Under the pieces are notes generated by a model, which saw only the letters and a program-made list of their open reading frames with translations, had not been told where the DNA came from and searched no databases. From contig CAILWV010000003.1 in NCBI GenBank assembly GCA_903838055.1, forward strand, positions 22,081 to 86,080: a stretch of DNA of 64,000 bases. Reading direction: 5' to 3'. Both the position numbers and the translations under genes were made by a program. The DNA comes from an uncultured Bacteroidota bacterium. Its GTDB lineage: Bacteria; Bacteroidota; Bacteroidia; Flavobacteriales; Flavobacteriaceae. This document shows, in pieces, positions 1 to 8,861 of the stretch; positions within the stretch are counted from its first letter, which is position 1; each line of letters begins with the position of its first letter.

Positions 1-221
1 TCGTTTATTGAAATTAATTCTTGAAAACTTGCTCCAGCACAAAAGGTTCTGTCTCCGCCACTTTTTAGGATGATGACTTTTACATCAGAAAGGTTCCCTA
101 CTTCAGTAATCGTATTAGCTAATTGTGCCAAAATAGAACCTGGCAACGAGTTTTGTTCCGGATGAAAAAACTCAATTGTGGCAATGTGATTTTCTATATT
201 ATGTTTTACGTATGCGTCCAT
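1..221 (-). CDS. Enoyl-CoA hydratase/isomerase family protein, partial (C-terminus outside window)
   Basis: Only the first 73 or so codons are present; the gene runs off the left edge. The ATG is at 221 on the minus strand and the product begins MDAYVKHNIENHIATIEF. It shows the crotonase-fold start and the CoA/oxyanion-hole segment GGDRTFCAGASFQEL, which matches the first oxyanion-hole region of enoyl-CoA hydratases. As the last visible gene of the paa operon it may be the PaaF-type 2,3-dehydroadipyl-CoA hydratase, but the catalytic part cannot be seen, so the exact reaction is an inference from position. It is separated from paaZ by a 136-base gap holding a dispersed repeat. Confidence 0.8.
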   Translation of the reverse strand, partial: MDAYVKHNIENHIATIEFFHPEQNSLPGSILAQLANTITEVGNLSDVKVIILKSGGDRTFCAGASFQELISIN

Positions 222-270
222 TTTATATTTAAAGTTTTTAAAACAATAAGATTTAATATTTTTTATTTTT

Positions 271-344
271 AGCCCTGATAGTAGCGATATCCTTTTTCTT
301 TTTTCTTTAAAAAGGAAAAGATTAAGCGAATAGCAGGATTAGCT
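271..344 (-). repeat. Dispersed intergenic hairpin repeat, copy A (short class)
   Basis: A 74-base element between paaZ and the partial hydratase. On the plus strand it starts AGCCCTGATAG and ends AGCAGGATTAGCT. The ends pair: AGC (271-273) with GCT (342-344), and CCTG (274-277) with CAGG (334-337). An inner hairpin CCTTTTT/AAAAAGG lies near 291-315. Related copies lie at 18786, 31675 and 55227. The strand given follows the neighbouring genes; the element is partly palindromic, so its orientation is uncertain. Confidence 0.7.
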
Positions 345-357
345 TCTAATCCTAATT

Positions 358-2853
358 TTACAAAATATTGAACTGTTCAAAATGATGGTTCAAATGTTTT
401 CGTTCCAATAAATAGGATTCATATTTATTTAATTCTCCAAAAACCATGTTCTTCATAACAGCTTCAGGATTTTGTTTGAAAAAAGTTTTATATACTTCTC
501 TTGCTTCAAAAAATTTAGCCTTTGCTGTATCAAAATCTGCATGTATTAAATTTTCTACCTCGCCTTTTTTCATGGTTGGAAAAGCGGTGCCTCTCGGAAA
601 CTTTTCAAAATTATATAAGGAGTTATGTACTTTATCCAAAATCTTTTCGGGAGTTGCAATTTCAAAATCTTGAATTTCTCCAGACATTATTTTATAACCA
701 TTCTCCAAATGTTCTAATAAATGTTGGGGAGTTAAAATTCCCCATTGTGGTTTAGAATTTTCAGTTAATTTATGGATGCATTCTGCTATTTTTTCATCGG
801 TCATTTCAACAAAAACTTCTTGTTTTTTCTCTACCATTGTCAATATTGTCGCCACTGCAACCAACTCATCACTGGTATCAAAAACCTCCACAAACCATTT
901 TACAATTCCACTTGGATGTTCGGCAGAAGCCACATCTCTATCTACTTTTTGTTTGCATGTCAAGCGCACATAAACGGTATCATTATGGTATATTGGACGT
1001 AAGAAACGGCACTCTTCCAATCCATAATTTGCCGCCACGGGCCCTTTATTTGGATAAACAAACAACCCAGCTGCGGCTGCCAAAATAAAGTAACCATGGG
1101 CAGTTCTTTTCTTGAAAATACTTCCGTCTAGCGAAGTAATATCGGTATGCGCATAGAAATGATCCCAAGTCAAGTTGGCAAAATTAATAATGTCGGTATC
1201 GGTAACGGTTCTATTATTTGTTCGCAACGACATTCCGGGTTGGATATCTTCCCAATGGTACTGAAATGGGTGTTGTGTAATTTCTTTGTAAGCTGAATTT
1301 GCTTGGTAAATTCCGGTGATTTCTGTTAAGGTTGTTGGAGTTCCTTGAATGGCACAACGTTGCATGTAATGAGTAATACCACGAACACCACCCATCTCTT
1401 CTCCACCGCCAGCACGCCCTGGACCTCCGTGAACTAATAATGGTAATGGCGAGCCATGACCGGTACTTTGTTTCGCATTTTCGCGATTTAACACTAAAAT
1501 TCTACCGTGGTGAGAAGCGGCATTTATAACATATTCTTTGGCTATAGCATCTGAATTAGTTACAATAGAAGATACTAAAGAACCTTTACCCATTTGAGCT
1601 AATTCGATCGCTTCGTCCAAATTTTTATATGGCATTAGAGTTGAAACAGGTCCAAATGCTTCTGTTTCATGTACTGCTATATTTTGAAATGGGTTATCTT
1701 CTCTTAGTAAAATTGGATTTACAAAAGCACCTTTAGAATCAGCGCCAATTAAATTTACTTTTTCAAAATCACCATAAACAATTTTGGCAGTTTGTGACAA
1801 TTCCGAAACTCTATTTTTTAAAACCTCCACCTGGTCTTTACTAACCAATGCACCCATGCGTACCTCTTTTAATCTTGGATCTCCAACGGTAACTTTTTCT
1901 AATGAATTAGAAAGGGCATTTTGTACGGCATCAATTAGTTTTTCTGGAACAATCATTCGACGAATGGCAGTACATTTTTGACCAGCTTTAACTGTAATTT
2001 CGCTTCGCGCCTGATTGATAAATAAATCAAATTCAGGTGTACCAGGAACGGCGTCTTCACCTAAAATCGAGGCATTCAATGAATCGGCTTCCATTGTAAA
2101 CGGGACAGCTTCTTGGATAATTCTGGGATGAGATTTCAATAATCTTCCTGTTGTAGCCGAACCTGTAAATGTAATCACATCTTGACTTTCAATGGTATCG
2201 AAAATATTTTTGGCAGTTCCGCTAATAAGCTGCAAAGCACCTTCTGGCAAAATATTAGAAGCTATAATTTCTCTCACTACGGCTTCTGTTAAATAAGCAG
2301 TAACTGGTGCTGGCAAAACAACGGCTGGCATTCCGGCCATCCAATTAACAGCACATTTTTCTAGCATTCCCCAAATTGGAAAATTAAACGCATTAATATG
2401 AATTGCAACTCCTTTTTTGGGAACCAAAATGTGATGGGCCATGAAACGACCTCCTTTTGATAAATCAATTGGATCGCCTTCCACATGATAAGGCTGATTA
2501 GGAAATAACTTTCGCAAAGAGGCATTAGCATATAAATTTCCGAATCCACCTTCAATATCAATCCATGAATCTACTCGTGTTGCTCCAGTTTTATAACTAA
2601 TTTCATAAAATGCTTCTTTGCGTTTGGTTAAATACATGGCCAAACTTTTAAGCATATTTCCGCGTTCTTGGAAAGTCATTTTACGCAATTTTTCACCGCC
2701 TTTGGTTCTTCCATAATGCAAAATAGCAGGAATATCCAATCCTTCAACAGAAGTTTCAGCAATAAATTCACCTGTTACCGCATCGTAAGTGGCTTTTCCT
2801 TCACCAATAGCCGATGTCCATTTTCCAAGTACGTAATGTTGAGTTTTATTCAT
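358..2853 (-). CDS. paaZ: PaaZ: oxepin-CoA hydrolase / semialdehyde dehydrogenase with extra C-terminal DUF1569-like domain
   Basis: Bifunctional ring-opening enzyme of aerobic phenylacetate degradation: it hydrolyses oxepin-CoA and oxidises the resulting semialdehyde to 3-oxo-5,6-dehydrosuberyl-CoA. Residues 1 to about 510 are an aldehyde dehydrogenase domain with the catalytic Cys in GQKCTAIRR and a Glu in TMEADS. Residues about 530-680 are a MaoC hot-dog hydratase domain (DHFYAHTD, HGYFILAAAAGLF). At 831 residues it is about 150 longer than E. coli PaaZ (681). The extra tail (about 690-831) contains LTPQHLLEHLENG, NMVFGELN and HLNHHFEQF, which resemble DUF1569 (DinB-like four-helix fold). 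No stop or frameshift separates the domains. It lies 53 bases after paaJ. Confidence 0.95.
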   Translation of the reverse strand: MNKTQHYVLGKWTSAIGEGKATYDAVTGEFIAETSVEGLDIPAILHYGRTKGGEKLRKMTFQERGNMLKSLAMYLTKRKEAFYEISYKTGATRVDSWIDIEGGFGNLYANASLRKLFPNQPYHVEGDPIDLSKGGRFMAHHILVPKKGVAIHINAFNFPIWGMLEKCAVNWMAGMPAVVLPAPVTAYLTEAVVREIIASNILPEGALQLISGTAKNIFDTIESQDVITFTGSATTGRLLKSHPRIIQEAVPFTMEADSLNASILGEDAVPGTPEFDLFINQARSEITVKAGQKCTAIRRMIVPEKLIDAVQNALSNSLEKVTVGDPRLKEVRMGALVSKDQVEVLKNRVSELSQTAKIVYGDFEKVNLIGADSKGAFVNPILLREDNPFQNIAVHETEAFGPVSTLMPYKNLDEAIELAQMGKGSLVSSIVTNSDAIAKEYVINAASHHGRILVLNRENAKQSTGHGSPLPLLVHGGPGRAGGGEEMGGVRGITHYMQRCAIQGTPTTLTEITGIYQANSAYKEITQHPFQYHWEDIQPGMSLRTNNRTVTDTDIINFANLTWDHFYAHTDITSLDGSIFKKRTAHGYFILAAAAGLFVYPNKGPVAANYGLEECRFLRPIYHNDTVYVRLTCKQKVDRDVASAEHPSGIVKWFVEVFDTSDELVAVATILTMVEKKQEVFVEMTDEKIAECIHKLTENSKPQWGILTPQHLLEHLENGYKIMSGEIQDFEIATPEKILDKVHNSLYNFEKFPRGTAFPTMKKGEVENLIHADFDTAKAKFFEAREVYKTFFKQNPEAVMKNMVFGELNKYESYLLERKHLNHHFEQFNIL

Positions 2854-2906
2854 ACTTTTTTATTTGATTGTTGATTCAAAAAGTTCAAAATTCAAAAATC
2901 GTTAGT

Positions 2907-4109
2907 CTATTCTCTTTCAATAATTACCGCATAACCTTGTCCAACACCAATACACATGGTTACTAATGCATATCTTTTTTGCGTTAATTGCAATTCTAAT
3001 GCAGCAGAATATAAAATTCTAGCGCCTGTTACTCCAAGTGGATGACCGATTGCAATGGCTCCACCATTTGGATTTATTCTTGAATCATTATCTTTTAATC
3101 CTAATTCTCTAATGCAAGCAATACTTTGTGCTGCAAAAGCTTCATTAAGCTCTATAATATCTATTTGATCTAGAGTTAATCCTGCTTTTTCTAACGCTTT
3201 TTTTGATGCTTCAACAGGACCAATACCCATTACTCTTGGCTCTACTCCTACAGCGGCTGAACTTACTATTCGCGCCAAAGGTTTCAAGTTATATTTTTGC
3301 ACCGCTTCTGCAGAAGCAATAATAGTTGCTGCAGCACCGTCATTTAACCCAGAAGAATTTCCGGCAGTTACGCTTCCATCTTTTTTGAATGCAGGGCGAA
3401 GTTTAGCCAATCCATCCATAGAAGTGGTTGGCTTTACAAATTCGTCTTTTGAAAAAAGTAAGGCATCCCCTTTTCGTTGCAGAATTTCAACAGTAACAAT
3501 TTCTTTTGCCAATCTACCTGAAGATTGAGCTGCAGCTGCTTTTTGTTGGCTATGCAAAGCAAAAGCATCTTGATCTTCACGAGTAATATTATATTTTTCA
3601 ACTAAATTTTCGGCGGTTTCACCCATTGCATCCGTACCGTACATAGCATGCATTTTAGGATTTACAAAGCGCCAGCCAAAACTAGAGTCGTACATTTTAG
3701 AATCGGTTCCATAGGCAGAAGATGGTTTAGAAACAACTAATGGACCACGAGTCATATTCTCAACTCCACCAGCAATAAAAACATGTCCATCGCCAGCTTT
3801 TATTGCACGACTAGCGTGAATAATTGCAGACAAACCAGAGCTACACAAGCGATTTACCGTTTCACCAGGAACTGTATAAGGCAATCCCGCTAATAATAAA
3901 GACATACGCGCCACATTTCTATTATCATCACCGGCTTGATTAGCACATCCAAGAATTACATCATCGTAAGCATCCAATGGAATTGTTGGGTTTTTATCGG
4001 TCACCGATTTAATTACTAAAGCTCCTAAATCGTCAGCACGAACTGATGCTAGTGTTCCTTGGTAACTTCCAATTGGAGTTCGAACTCCGTCTATAATATA
4101 TGCTTCCAT
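2907..4109 (-). CDS. paaJ: 3-oxoadipyl-CoA / 3-oxo-5,6-dehydrosuberyl-CoA thiolase
   Basis: A 400-residue degradative thiolase that should release acetyl-CoA in the last steps of the phenylacetate pathway. The acyl-accepting Cys lies in NRLCSSGLSA (about residue 89), the His in GGAIAIGHPLGVTGAR, and the second active-site Cys in CIGVGQGYAVI near the C-terminus. Length matches PaaJ/PcaF (about 400). It sits between the four-helix-bundle gene and paaZ in the paa operon. Sequence alone does not separate PaaJ from the beta-ketoadipate enzyme PcaF; the paa context favours PaaJ. Confidence 0.93.
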   Translation of the reverse strand: MEAYIIDGVRTPIGSYQGTLASVRADDLGALVIKSVTDKNPTIPLDAYDDVILGCANQAGDDNRNVARMSLLLAGLPYTVPGETVNRLCSSGLSAIIHASRAIKAGDGHVFIAGGVENMTRGPLVVSKPSSAYGTDSKMYDSSFGWRFVNPKMHAMYGTDAMGETAENLVEKYNITREDQDAFALHSQQKAAAAQSSGRLAKEIVTVEILQRKGDALLFSKDEFVKPTTSMDGLAKLRPAFKKDGSVTAGNSSGLNDGAAATIIASAEAVQKYNLKPLARIVSSAAVGVEPRVMGIGPVEASKKALEKAGLTLDQIDIIELNEAFAAQSIACIRELGLKDNDSRINPNGGAIAIGHPLGVTGARILYSAALELQLTQKRYALVTMCIGVGQGYAVIIERE

Positions 4110-4113
4110 TTCG

Positions 4114-4535
4114 ATAATTATGAATTATTAGTTATAAATTATTAGTTATGAACTTGTATATTTTTCTTTGTTGTAATAATTATACTTTTAATTATTTTTA
4201 AAACTTCTGTTGTTTGTTTGTAGATTGGATTAAAATCTATCTCCTCAATATATTTTGTTGCATTTAATAATTCAAGCCAATATAATGATTCATCACATTC
4301 TTTTTGTGCTATAGCCAACTTATGAATAAAATCTAATTTACTTTGAGCATTTACAGCTTCTCTTACATTAGCTCCAACAGAAGTTATTGATCTTAAAAAC
4401 TGTTTACTCATTACAAATTCCTTCCTTTCAGTTACTAAATATTTATAAAAATTAACCCCTGAAATTGCTAAATCAAAACTCTTAACTTTTATTATACTTT
4501 CACTCATAACTAATAATTATTAATTCATAATTAAT
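4114..4535 (-). mobile_element. Putative IVS-like element: four-helix-bundle gene bracketed by bipartite inverted repeats
   Basis: The small gene at 4142-4507 is enclosed by imperfect inverted repeats. The inner pair is 15 bases and perfect (AATTATTAGTTATGA at 4137-4151; reverse complement at 4504-4518). The outer pair is 12 bases and perfect (AATTATGAATTA at 4116-4127; reverse complement at 4521-4532). The stop codon lies in the left repeat and the start codon in the right one. The left repeat also has an internal direct duplication of AATTATTAGTTAT. Proteins of this family are known from intervening sequences in bacterial 23S rRNA genes, which are also flanked by inverted repeats. Mobility is an inference; no transposase is present. 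Confidence 0.5.
4142..4507 (-). CDS. Four helix bundle protein (23S rRNA intervening-sequence protein family)
   Basis: A 121-residue mostly helical protein with the family pattern: a Phe-Asp-Leu-Ala start (SFDLAISGVNFYK), then QFLRSITSVGANVREA, then a hydrophobic-patterned helix with ECDESLYWLELL. The family (four helix bundle, often labelled S23 ribosomal protein) is about 115-130 residues and its biochemical function is not established. It is out of place inside the paa operon: 27 bases after paaI and 32 bases before paaJ, in the same direction, so it should be co-transcribed. It has no known role in phenylacetate degradation. Both ends of the reading frame lie in inverted repeats. Confidence 0.85.
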   Translation of the reverse strand: MSESIIKVKSFDLAISGVNFYKYLVTERKEFVMSKQFLRSITSVGANVREAVNAQSKLDFIHKLAIAQKECDESLYWLELLNATKYIEEIDFNPIYKQTTEVLKIIKSIIITTKKNIQVHN

Positions 4536-4939
4536 CAATCCCATTCCTTTTGAGTGCGATACACCACGCCTTTAAATAGCGCTACCATCTCATCTCCTCT
4601 TTTTACTTCAATTATATTGAATCCCAATTTGTTATTTACTTTTTCAATTACGGATTCGGCAACTAAATAATCGCCTTCGTTTACTGCTTCAATATGATTT
4701 ATTGAAGTTTCAATTGAAACCGCAAACTTTCCATGGGTATTTGCAGCAAATCCAAAAGCAGTATCTGCTAAAGAATATGTTATTCCGCCATGTGCTTTAT
4801 TCATGCTGTTCAACATTTCTTTACGAACAGTCATAGCCACTTTGCAACGCCCAATTTCGCATTCTAAAATTTCGATACCAAGCCATTGGCTGTAGGCATC
4901 TTGAGAAAGCATTTTATATGGTATTTTTGTTCCTTCCAT
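4535..4939 (-). CDS. paaI: PaaI-type hot-dog acyl-CoA thioesterase
   Basis: A 134-residue single hot-dog-fold thioesterase. The conserved segment SMNKAHGGITYSLADTAFGF matches the PaaI signature, with the Asn and HGG of the active site followed by the Asp of the hot-dog helix. In the family it hydrolyses hydroxyphenylacetyl-CoA and other dead-end CoA thioesters, releasing trapped CoA. It lies 17 bases after paaH and just before the inserted four-helix-bundle gene, as expected for a paa operon. Confidence 0.92.
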   Translation of the reverse strand: MEGTKIPYKMLSQDAYSQWLGIEILECEIGRCKVAMTVRKEMLNSMNKAHGGITYSLADTAFGFAANTHGKFAVSIETSINHIEAVNEGDYLVAESVIEKVNNKLGFNIIEVKRGDEMVALFKGVVYRTQKEWD

Positions 4940-4956
4940 AATGATTTATTTAATCG

Positions 4957-6186
4957 TTAATTTAAAAACCTACTACCTGCTTTTGCCATTCTTCTTAGAA
5001 TCGGACTACATCTATATCTATCCTCATGGTATTCATTGTAAAGTGCATCAAGTTTTTCAACACACCAATTTATTCCAAGTTCATCAGCCCATTCTAATAA
5101 TCCTTTTGGGTAATTCACTCCTTTAGTCATCGCATTATCAATGTCTTTTGCAGAAGCAATATTCAAAAACAAAGTATCTGCAGCTTCATTAATCAGCATT
5201 ACAACTACTCGTTCAAAAATAGATTTTGCCAGTTCATTATCTTCTTTAGGTTTTGGCATTTCTAGATTATAATCATAAAAACCTCTACCTGTTTTCTTAC
5301 CTAAAAACCCTGCTTCTACCAAACGTTTTTGAGTGAAAGACGGCTTGAACTTCGGATCAAAATAAAAAGCATTAAAAACAGTTTCGGTAACGGTATAATT
5401 GACATCATGACCAATAAAATCCATTAATTCAAATGGCCCCATTCGGAAGCCACCAATAGTTTTTAAAGCCCAATCAATCGTTACTAAATCGGCTATTCCC
5501 TCTTCATAAATCCTTATGCTTTCGCTATAATAAGATCGTGCTACACGATTTACAATAAAACCGGGAGTATCTTTGGCGACAGCTACTACTTTTTTCCAAT
5601 CGGAGATAATTTGCACTACTTTTTCTAAAACTAGGTCACTCGTTTGTACAGCAGGAATTACTTCCACCAATTGCATTAATGGTGCTGGATTAAAAAAGTG
5701 AATTCCAATGACGCGATCAGGATTTTTACATGATGCAGCAATGGAAGCTATAGAAAGTGACGAAGTGTTGGATGCCAGAATAGTGTTTTTAGAAACTAGT
5801 TCTTCCAATTCTGAGAATACCTTTCGCTTGACTTCCAAATTTTCAACAATTGCTTCAAGGACTAGATCGGAATCTGCCAAATCTTTAATTGAACTTACAT
5901 AAGAAATATTACTTTGAATTCGACTTTTTTCAGCAGTATCTATTTTTGCTTTTTCAACCAATTTAGATAAAGTAACTTCCAAAGCATTTTTGCTTTTAGC
6001 TAAAGCATCTTGATTTAAATCGAATAATTTTACTACACAACCAGCTGTCGATGCTACTTGTGCAATACCACTTCCCATAGTTCCAGAGCCAATTACTGCA
6101 ATGTGAATTAACGATTGCTGATTTGCGTTTGTTGAACCGAGAGCTGTGCTCGAATTGTCGGAGTATTTTTGATTTTTTTCGTCCAT
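4957..6186 (-). CDS. paaH: 3-hydroxyacyl-CoA dehydrogenase (3-hydroxyadipyl-CoA dehydrogenase, PaaH/PaaC type)
   Basis: A 409-residue NAD-dependent dehydrogenase of the beta-oxidation-like lower phenylacetate pathway. The Rossmann motif IAVIGSGTMGSGIA lies near residues 28-41, the catalytic region around GIHFFNPAPLMQLVEVI near 160, and the C-terminal 3HCDH domain begins about 205 (GFIVNRVARSYY), with a second partial 3HCDH domain at the end. The first 26 residues are Ser/Asn/Gln-rich and unlike the family core; no other Met precedes the Rossmann motif, so this start is kept but may be an annotation extension. Upstream neighbour paaG is 75 bases away. Confidence 0.92.
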   Translation of the reverse strand: MDEKNQKYSDNSSTALGSTNANQQSLIHIAVIGSGTMGSGIAQVASTAGCVVKLFDLNQDALAKSKNALEVTLSKLVEKAKIDTAEKSRIQSNISYVSSIKDLADSDLVLEAIVENLEVKRKVFSELEELVSKNTILASNTSSLSIASIAASCKNPDRVIGIHFFNPAPLMQLVEVIPAVQTSDLVLEKVVQIISDWKKVVAVAKDTPGFIVNRVARSYYSESIRIYEEGIADLVTIDWALKTIGGFRMGPFELMDFIGHDVNYTVTETVFNAFYFDPKFKPSFTQKRLVEAGFLGKKTGRGFYDYNLEMPKPKEDNELAKSIFERVVVMLINEAADTLFLNIASAKDIDNAMTKGVNYPKGLLEWADELGINWCVEKLDALYNEYHEDRYRCSPILRRMAKAGSRFLN

Positions 6187-6261
6187 CTTACTATTTAAAT
6201 CTATTTTTTATAGAAGCTGTTTTTAAACTAGCAACAAAAATTTATATTCTTCAACCGTTAA

Positions 6262-7047
6262 TCAATTCCCTTTAAATTCTGGTTTTCTTTTTTCAACAAA
6301 TGCTGTTACGCCTTCGTTATAATCAAGGGATGAACTTGCTTCTATTTGCAAGTCGCTTTCTAATGCTAATTGTTGTTCTAAATTATTATTCATGGATTGA
6401 TTTAATAATCTTTTGGTTAATCCAATTGCTTTGGTTGGCATTTGAGCTAAATTTATTGCTAAGTTTTTCACCTCTTCATCAAATAAAGCCGTTGGAAATA
6501 TTTTATAAATCATACCCATAGTTAATGCTTCGGGAGCTGTAACTTTATCGCCCAACATCATTAAAGCAGATGCTTTTTGAAAACCAATTAATCTTGGCAA
6601 AAAGAAGGTTCCAGCACTATCAGGAACCAATCCAATTTTACTAAAAGCCTGAATAAAACTTGCATGCTCATTAGCTACTACAATATCACATGCTAAAGCA
6701 ATATTTGCACCTGCACCTGCTGCAACACCATTAACTGCTGCAACAATTGGCTTTTCAATATTTCTTATTTTTTGAATGATTGGATTATAATGTTCTTCCA
6801 ATATTTTACGAAAACCAGGATTTAGCTCAGAATCTGTAACTTCTTTTAGATCTTGTCCTGCACAAAAAGCCTTCCCGTTTCCAGTAATAACAATGGCCCG
6901 AACACTACTATTAGAATCACAATCATCTAGTGTTTTTTGCAATAGCAAAGCCATTTCACGATTGAAACTATTAAACACTTCAGGTCTGTTGAGTGAAATA
7001 CACGCAACACTATTTTCAATTTTTAATTCTATTGAATTATTGCTCAT
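6262..7047 (-). CDS. paaG: 1,2-epoxyphenylacetyl-CoA isomerase PaaG (crotonase family)
   Basis: Crotonase-fold enzyme expected to isomerise the ring 1,2-epoxide to oxepin-CoA before PaaZ acts. The segments AFCAGQDLKEV and AAVNGVAAGAGANIALACD form the two oxyanion-hole regions, and GLVPDSAGTFFLPRL carries the Asp typical of PaaG. The C-terminal block YNEGVTAFVEKRKPEFKG closely resembles E. coli PaaG. The frame is open to an ATG at 7083, but the first 12 residues (MDRSWDEKKNKG) are unlike the family, so I prefer the ATG at 7047 (MSNNSIELKIEN, 261 residues). Confidence 0.92.
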   Translation of the reverse strand: MSNNSIELKIENSVACISLNRPEVFNSFNREMALLLQKTLDDCDSNSSVRAIVITGNGKAFCAGQDLKEVTDSELNPGFRKILEEHYNPIIQKIRNIEKPIVAAVNGVAAGAGANIALACDIVVANEHASFIQAFSKIGLVPDSAGTFFLPRLIGFQKASALMMLGDKVTAPEALTMGMIYKIFPTALFDEEVKNLAINLAQMPTKAIGLTKRLLNQSMNNNLEQQLALESDLQIEASSSLDYNEGVTAFVEKRKPEFKGN

Positions 7048-7105
7048 ACCTTTATTTTTTTTCTCATCCCAGCTCCTATCCAAAATAAGGGCTGCAAGAG
7101 AGAAC

Positions 7106-7606
7106 TTATTTCAAACATTTAAAATAATCAAATGGTTCTAGGCACTCCTCACATTGAAAAAATGCTTTACAAGCTGTAGACCCAAACTGACTTATTAATT
7201 TAGTATTTAACGAACCACATTGTGGACATTTAACTAATTTTTTATTTCCTAGAAGTGCATCTTTATCAGCCTCAGCAGATAAGGGAGACGCAATTCCGTA
7301 TTTTTCTAATGCTAACCTTCCTTTTGGAGTAATCCAATCGGTAGTCCATGCCGGTGACAGTATCAATTCAACTTTGGCTTTATATCCTGCTTTATTAAAT
7401 GCTGCATTGATATCATCTCCAATAACATCCATTGCAGGACAACCACTGTAAGTTGGTGTAATTTCTACTTCAACTATACCGTTTATTAACTCGGCAGAAC
7501 GAACAACTCCCATTTCCACAATAGACAAAACCGGAATTTCTGGATCGGATACCGTCTCCAAAATTTCAAATAATTTTTTATCAATATGTGGAAGTTGTTT
7601 TGTCAT
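7106..7606 (-). CDS. paaD: Phenylacetyl-CoA epoxidase subunit PaaD
   Basis: A 166-residue protein with an N-terminal DUF59/MIP18-like domain (VSDPEIPVLSIVEMGVVR, TPTYSGCPAMDVI) and a C-terminal zinc-ribbon-like segment (CPQCGS about residue 135, CEEC about 155). PaaD proteins are thought to help assemble the iron centres of the epoxidase. The length matches E. coli PaaD (about 165). It lies between paaC (81 bases) and paaG (22-58 bases) in the conserved epoxidase order. Confidence 0.93.
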   Translation of the reverse strand: MTKQLPHIDKKLFEILETVSDPEIPVLSIVEMGVVRSAELINGIVEVEITPTYSGCPAMDVIGDDINAAFNKAGYKAKVELILSPAWTTDWITPKGRLALEKYGIASPLSAEADKDALLGNKKLVKCPQCGSLNTKLISQFGSTACKAFFQCEECLEPFDYFKCLK

Positions 7607-7687
7607 GCAGATTTAATTAATTTGGAATGGATTTAAAATAAATCTATACCTATCTTCGGGAACCTCCAAAGGAGTAGAAATATAATA

Positions 7688-8440
7688 TTACCAAGTCATA
7701 TTTGGATACGTTCGTTGCATGTACTGCAATTCGGTTAAAATATATCCCATATGCTCACTGTGAATTCCTTGTTTTCCACCTTTTTGAAAATATTCTATAA
7801 CTGGAGTTTCAAGTGTAGCTTCATCTAAAAAGCTGCTTACTTTTTTGTAATAATTTGATTTTAACAAGGTCGTATCCACTCCGATTCCTTGAGCAACCAT
7901 AGCTTTATCGGCATCTGTTTGGTGAAATAATTCATCAGTAAAAATCCATAAATCATTAATTGCTTTTTGGATTCTATTGTGACTTTCTTCTGTTCCATCT
8001 CCTAATCTTTTTATCCAATCGGATGAAAACCGAGTATGGTATAGAACTTCTTTAATGCTTTTCTTTGCAATTGCTGCTAACATTTGATCTTTACTATTTT
8101 GTAATTCTTCCAATAATGACAAATGAAAAATATCAAATAGAAATTGTTTAGTTATGGAATAAGCAAAATCGGTATTAGGTTGTTCTACCAATAAAACATT
8201 TTTGTATTCTCTTTCCAATCGAAGGAAAGCAACCGTATCTTCTGTAGCTTCACCACCTTGCAATTTTGCAACATATTGGAAATAACTCCTAGTTTGACCT
8301 AATAAATCTAATGAAATATTGGTAAGTGCAATATCGGTTTCTAGACTAGGTCCATGACCGCAAAGCTCTCCAAGGCGTTGGCCTAGAATAAGCGAATTGT
8401 CTGCAATTCCGAAGATGTATTGAATTAAATTGTTGTTCAT
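7688..8440 (-). CDS. paaC: Phenylacetyl-CoA epoxidase structural subunit PaaC
   Basis: A 250-residue ferritin-like subunit that forms the AC core of the epoxidase with PaaA but lacks the catalytic metal site in the known enzymes. Family segments seen are ADNSLILGQRLGELCGHGP near the start, TDIALTNISLDLLGQTRSYF, and HTRFSSDWIKRLGDGTEESH in the middle. Length equals E. coli PaaC (248). The 126-base gap up to paaB is longer than others in the operon and contains a CCCTTTGG/CCAAAG-like imperfect hairpin (about 8525-8555) of unknown role. Confidence 0.94.
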   Translation of the reverse strand: MNNNLIQYIFGIADNSLILGQRLGELCGHGPSLETDIALTNISLDLLGQTRSYFQYVAKLQGGEATEDTVAFLRLEREYKNVLLVEQPNTDFAYSITKQFLFDIFHLSLLEELQNSKDQMLAAIAKKSIKEVLYHTRFSSDWIKRLGDGTEESHNRIQKAINDLWIFTDELFHQTDADKAMVAQGIGVDTTLLKSNYYKKVSSFLDEATLETPVIEYFQKGGKQGIHSEHMGYILTELQYMQRTYPNMTW

Positions 8441-8566
8441 ATTTAAATTATTTTCTCGAAAAAAGCTGAGTTATAAAGACTTTTACCGCAAATTCGTAAA
8501 TTAATTTTAGTTTAACACCATCTCTCCCTTTGGTCACCCTTCCAAAGAAGGAAAATGAGAAGAGGT

Positions 8567-8848
8567 TTACATGTGTTTTAATTCGTCAGGCAATTCATAG
8601 AATGTTGGATGACGATAGGCTTTGTCCATTGCTGGCTCAAAAGTTTCCCCATTATTTTCAGGATTAGATGCGGTAATTTGTGCAGAAGGTACTACCCAAA
8701 TACTTACTCCTTCCATTCTGCGTGTGTAAACATCTCGAGCATTTTCAAGTGCCATTGTGGCATCGCTTGCATGTAAACTTCCGCAGTGGCGGTGCTCTAA
8801 TCCGTTTTTACTTCTGATAAATACTTCCCAAAGTGGCCAATTTTTCAT
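8567..8848 (-). CDS. paaB: Phenylacetyl-CoA epoxidase subunit PaaB
   Basis: A 93-residue bridging subunit of the epoxidase, recognised by the start NWPLWEVFIRSKNGLEHRHC, the segment LHASDATMALENARDVYTRR, and the ending HPTFYELPDELKHM. Length equals the family norm (about 95). It follows paaA by 13 bases, so translation of the two is probably coupled. Confidence 0.95.
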   Translation of the reverse strand: MKNWPLWEVFIRSKNGLEHRHCGSLHASDATMALENARDVYTRRMEGVSIWVVPSAQITASNPENNGETFEPAMDKAYRHPTFYELPDELKHM

Positions 8849-8861
8849 AATTCGTAATTGA

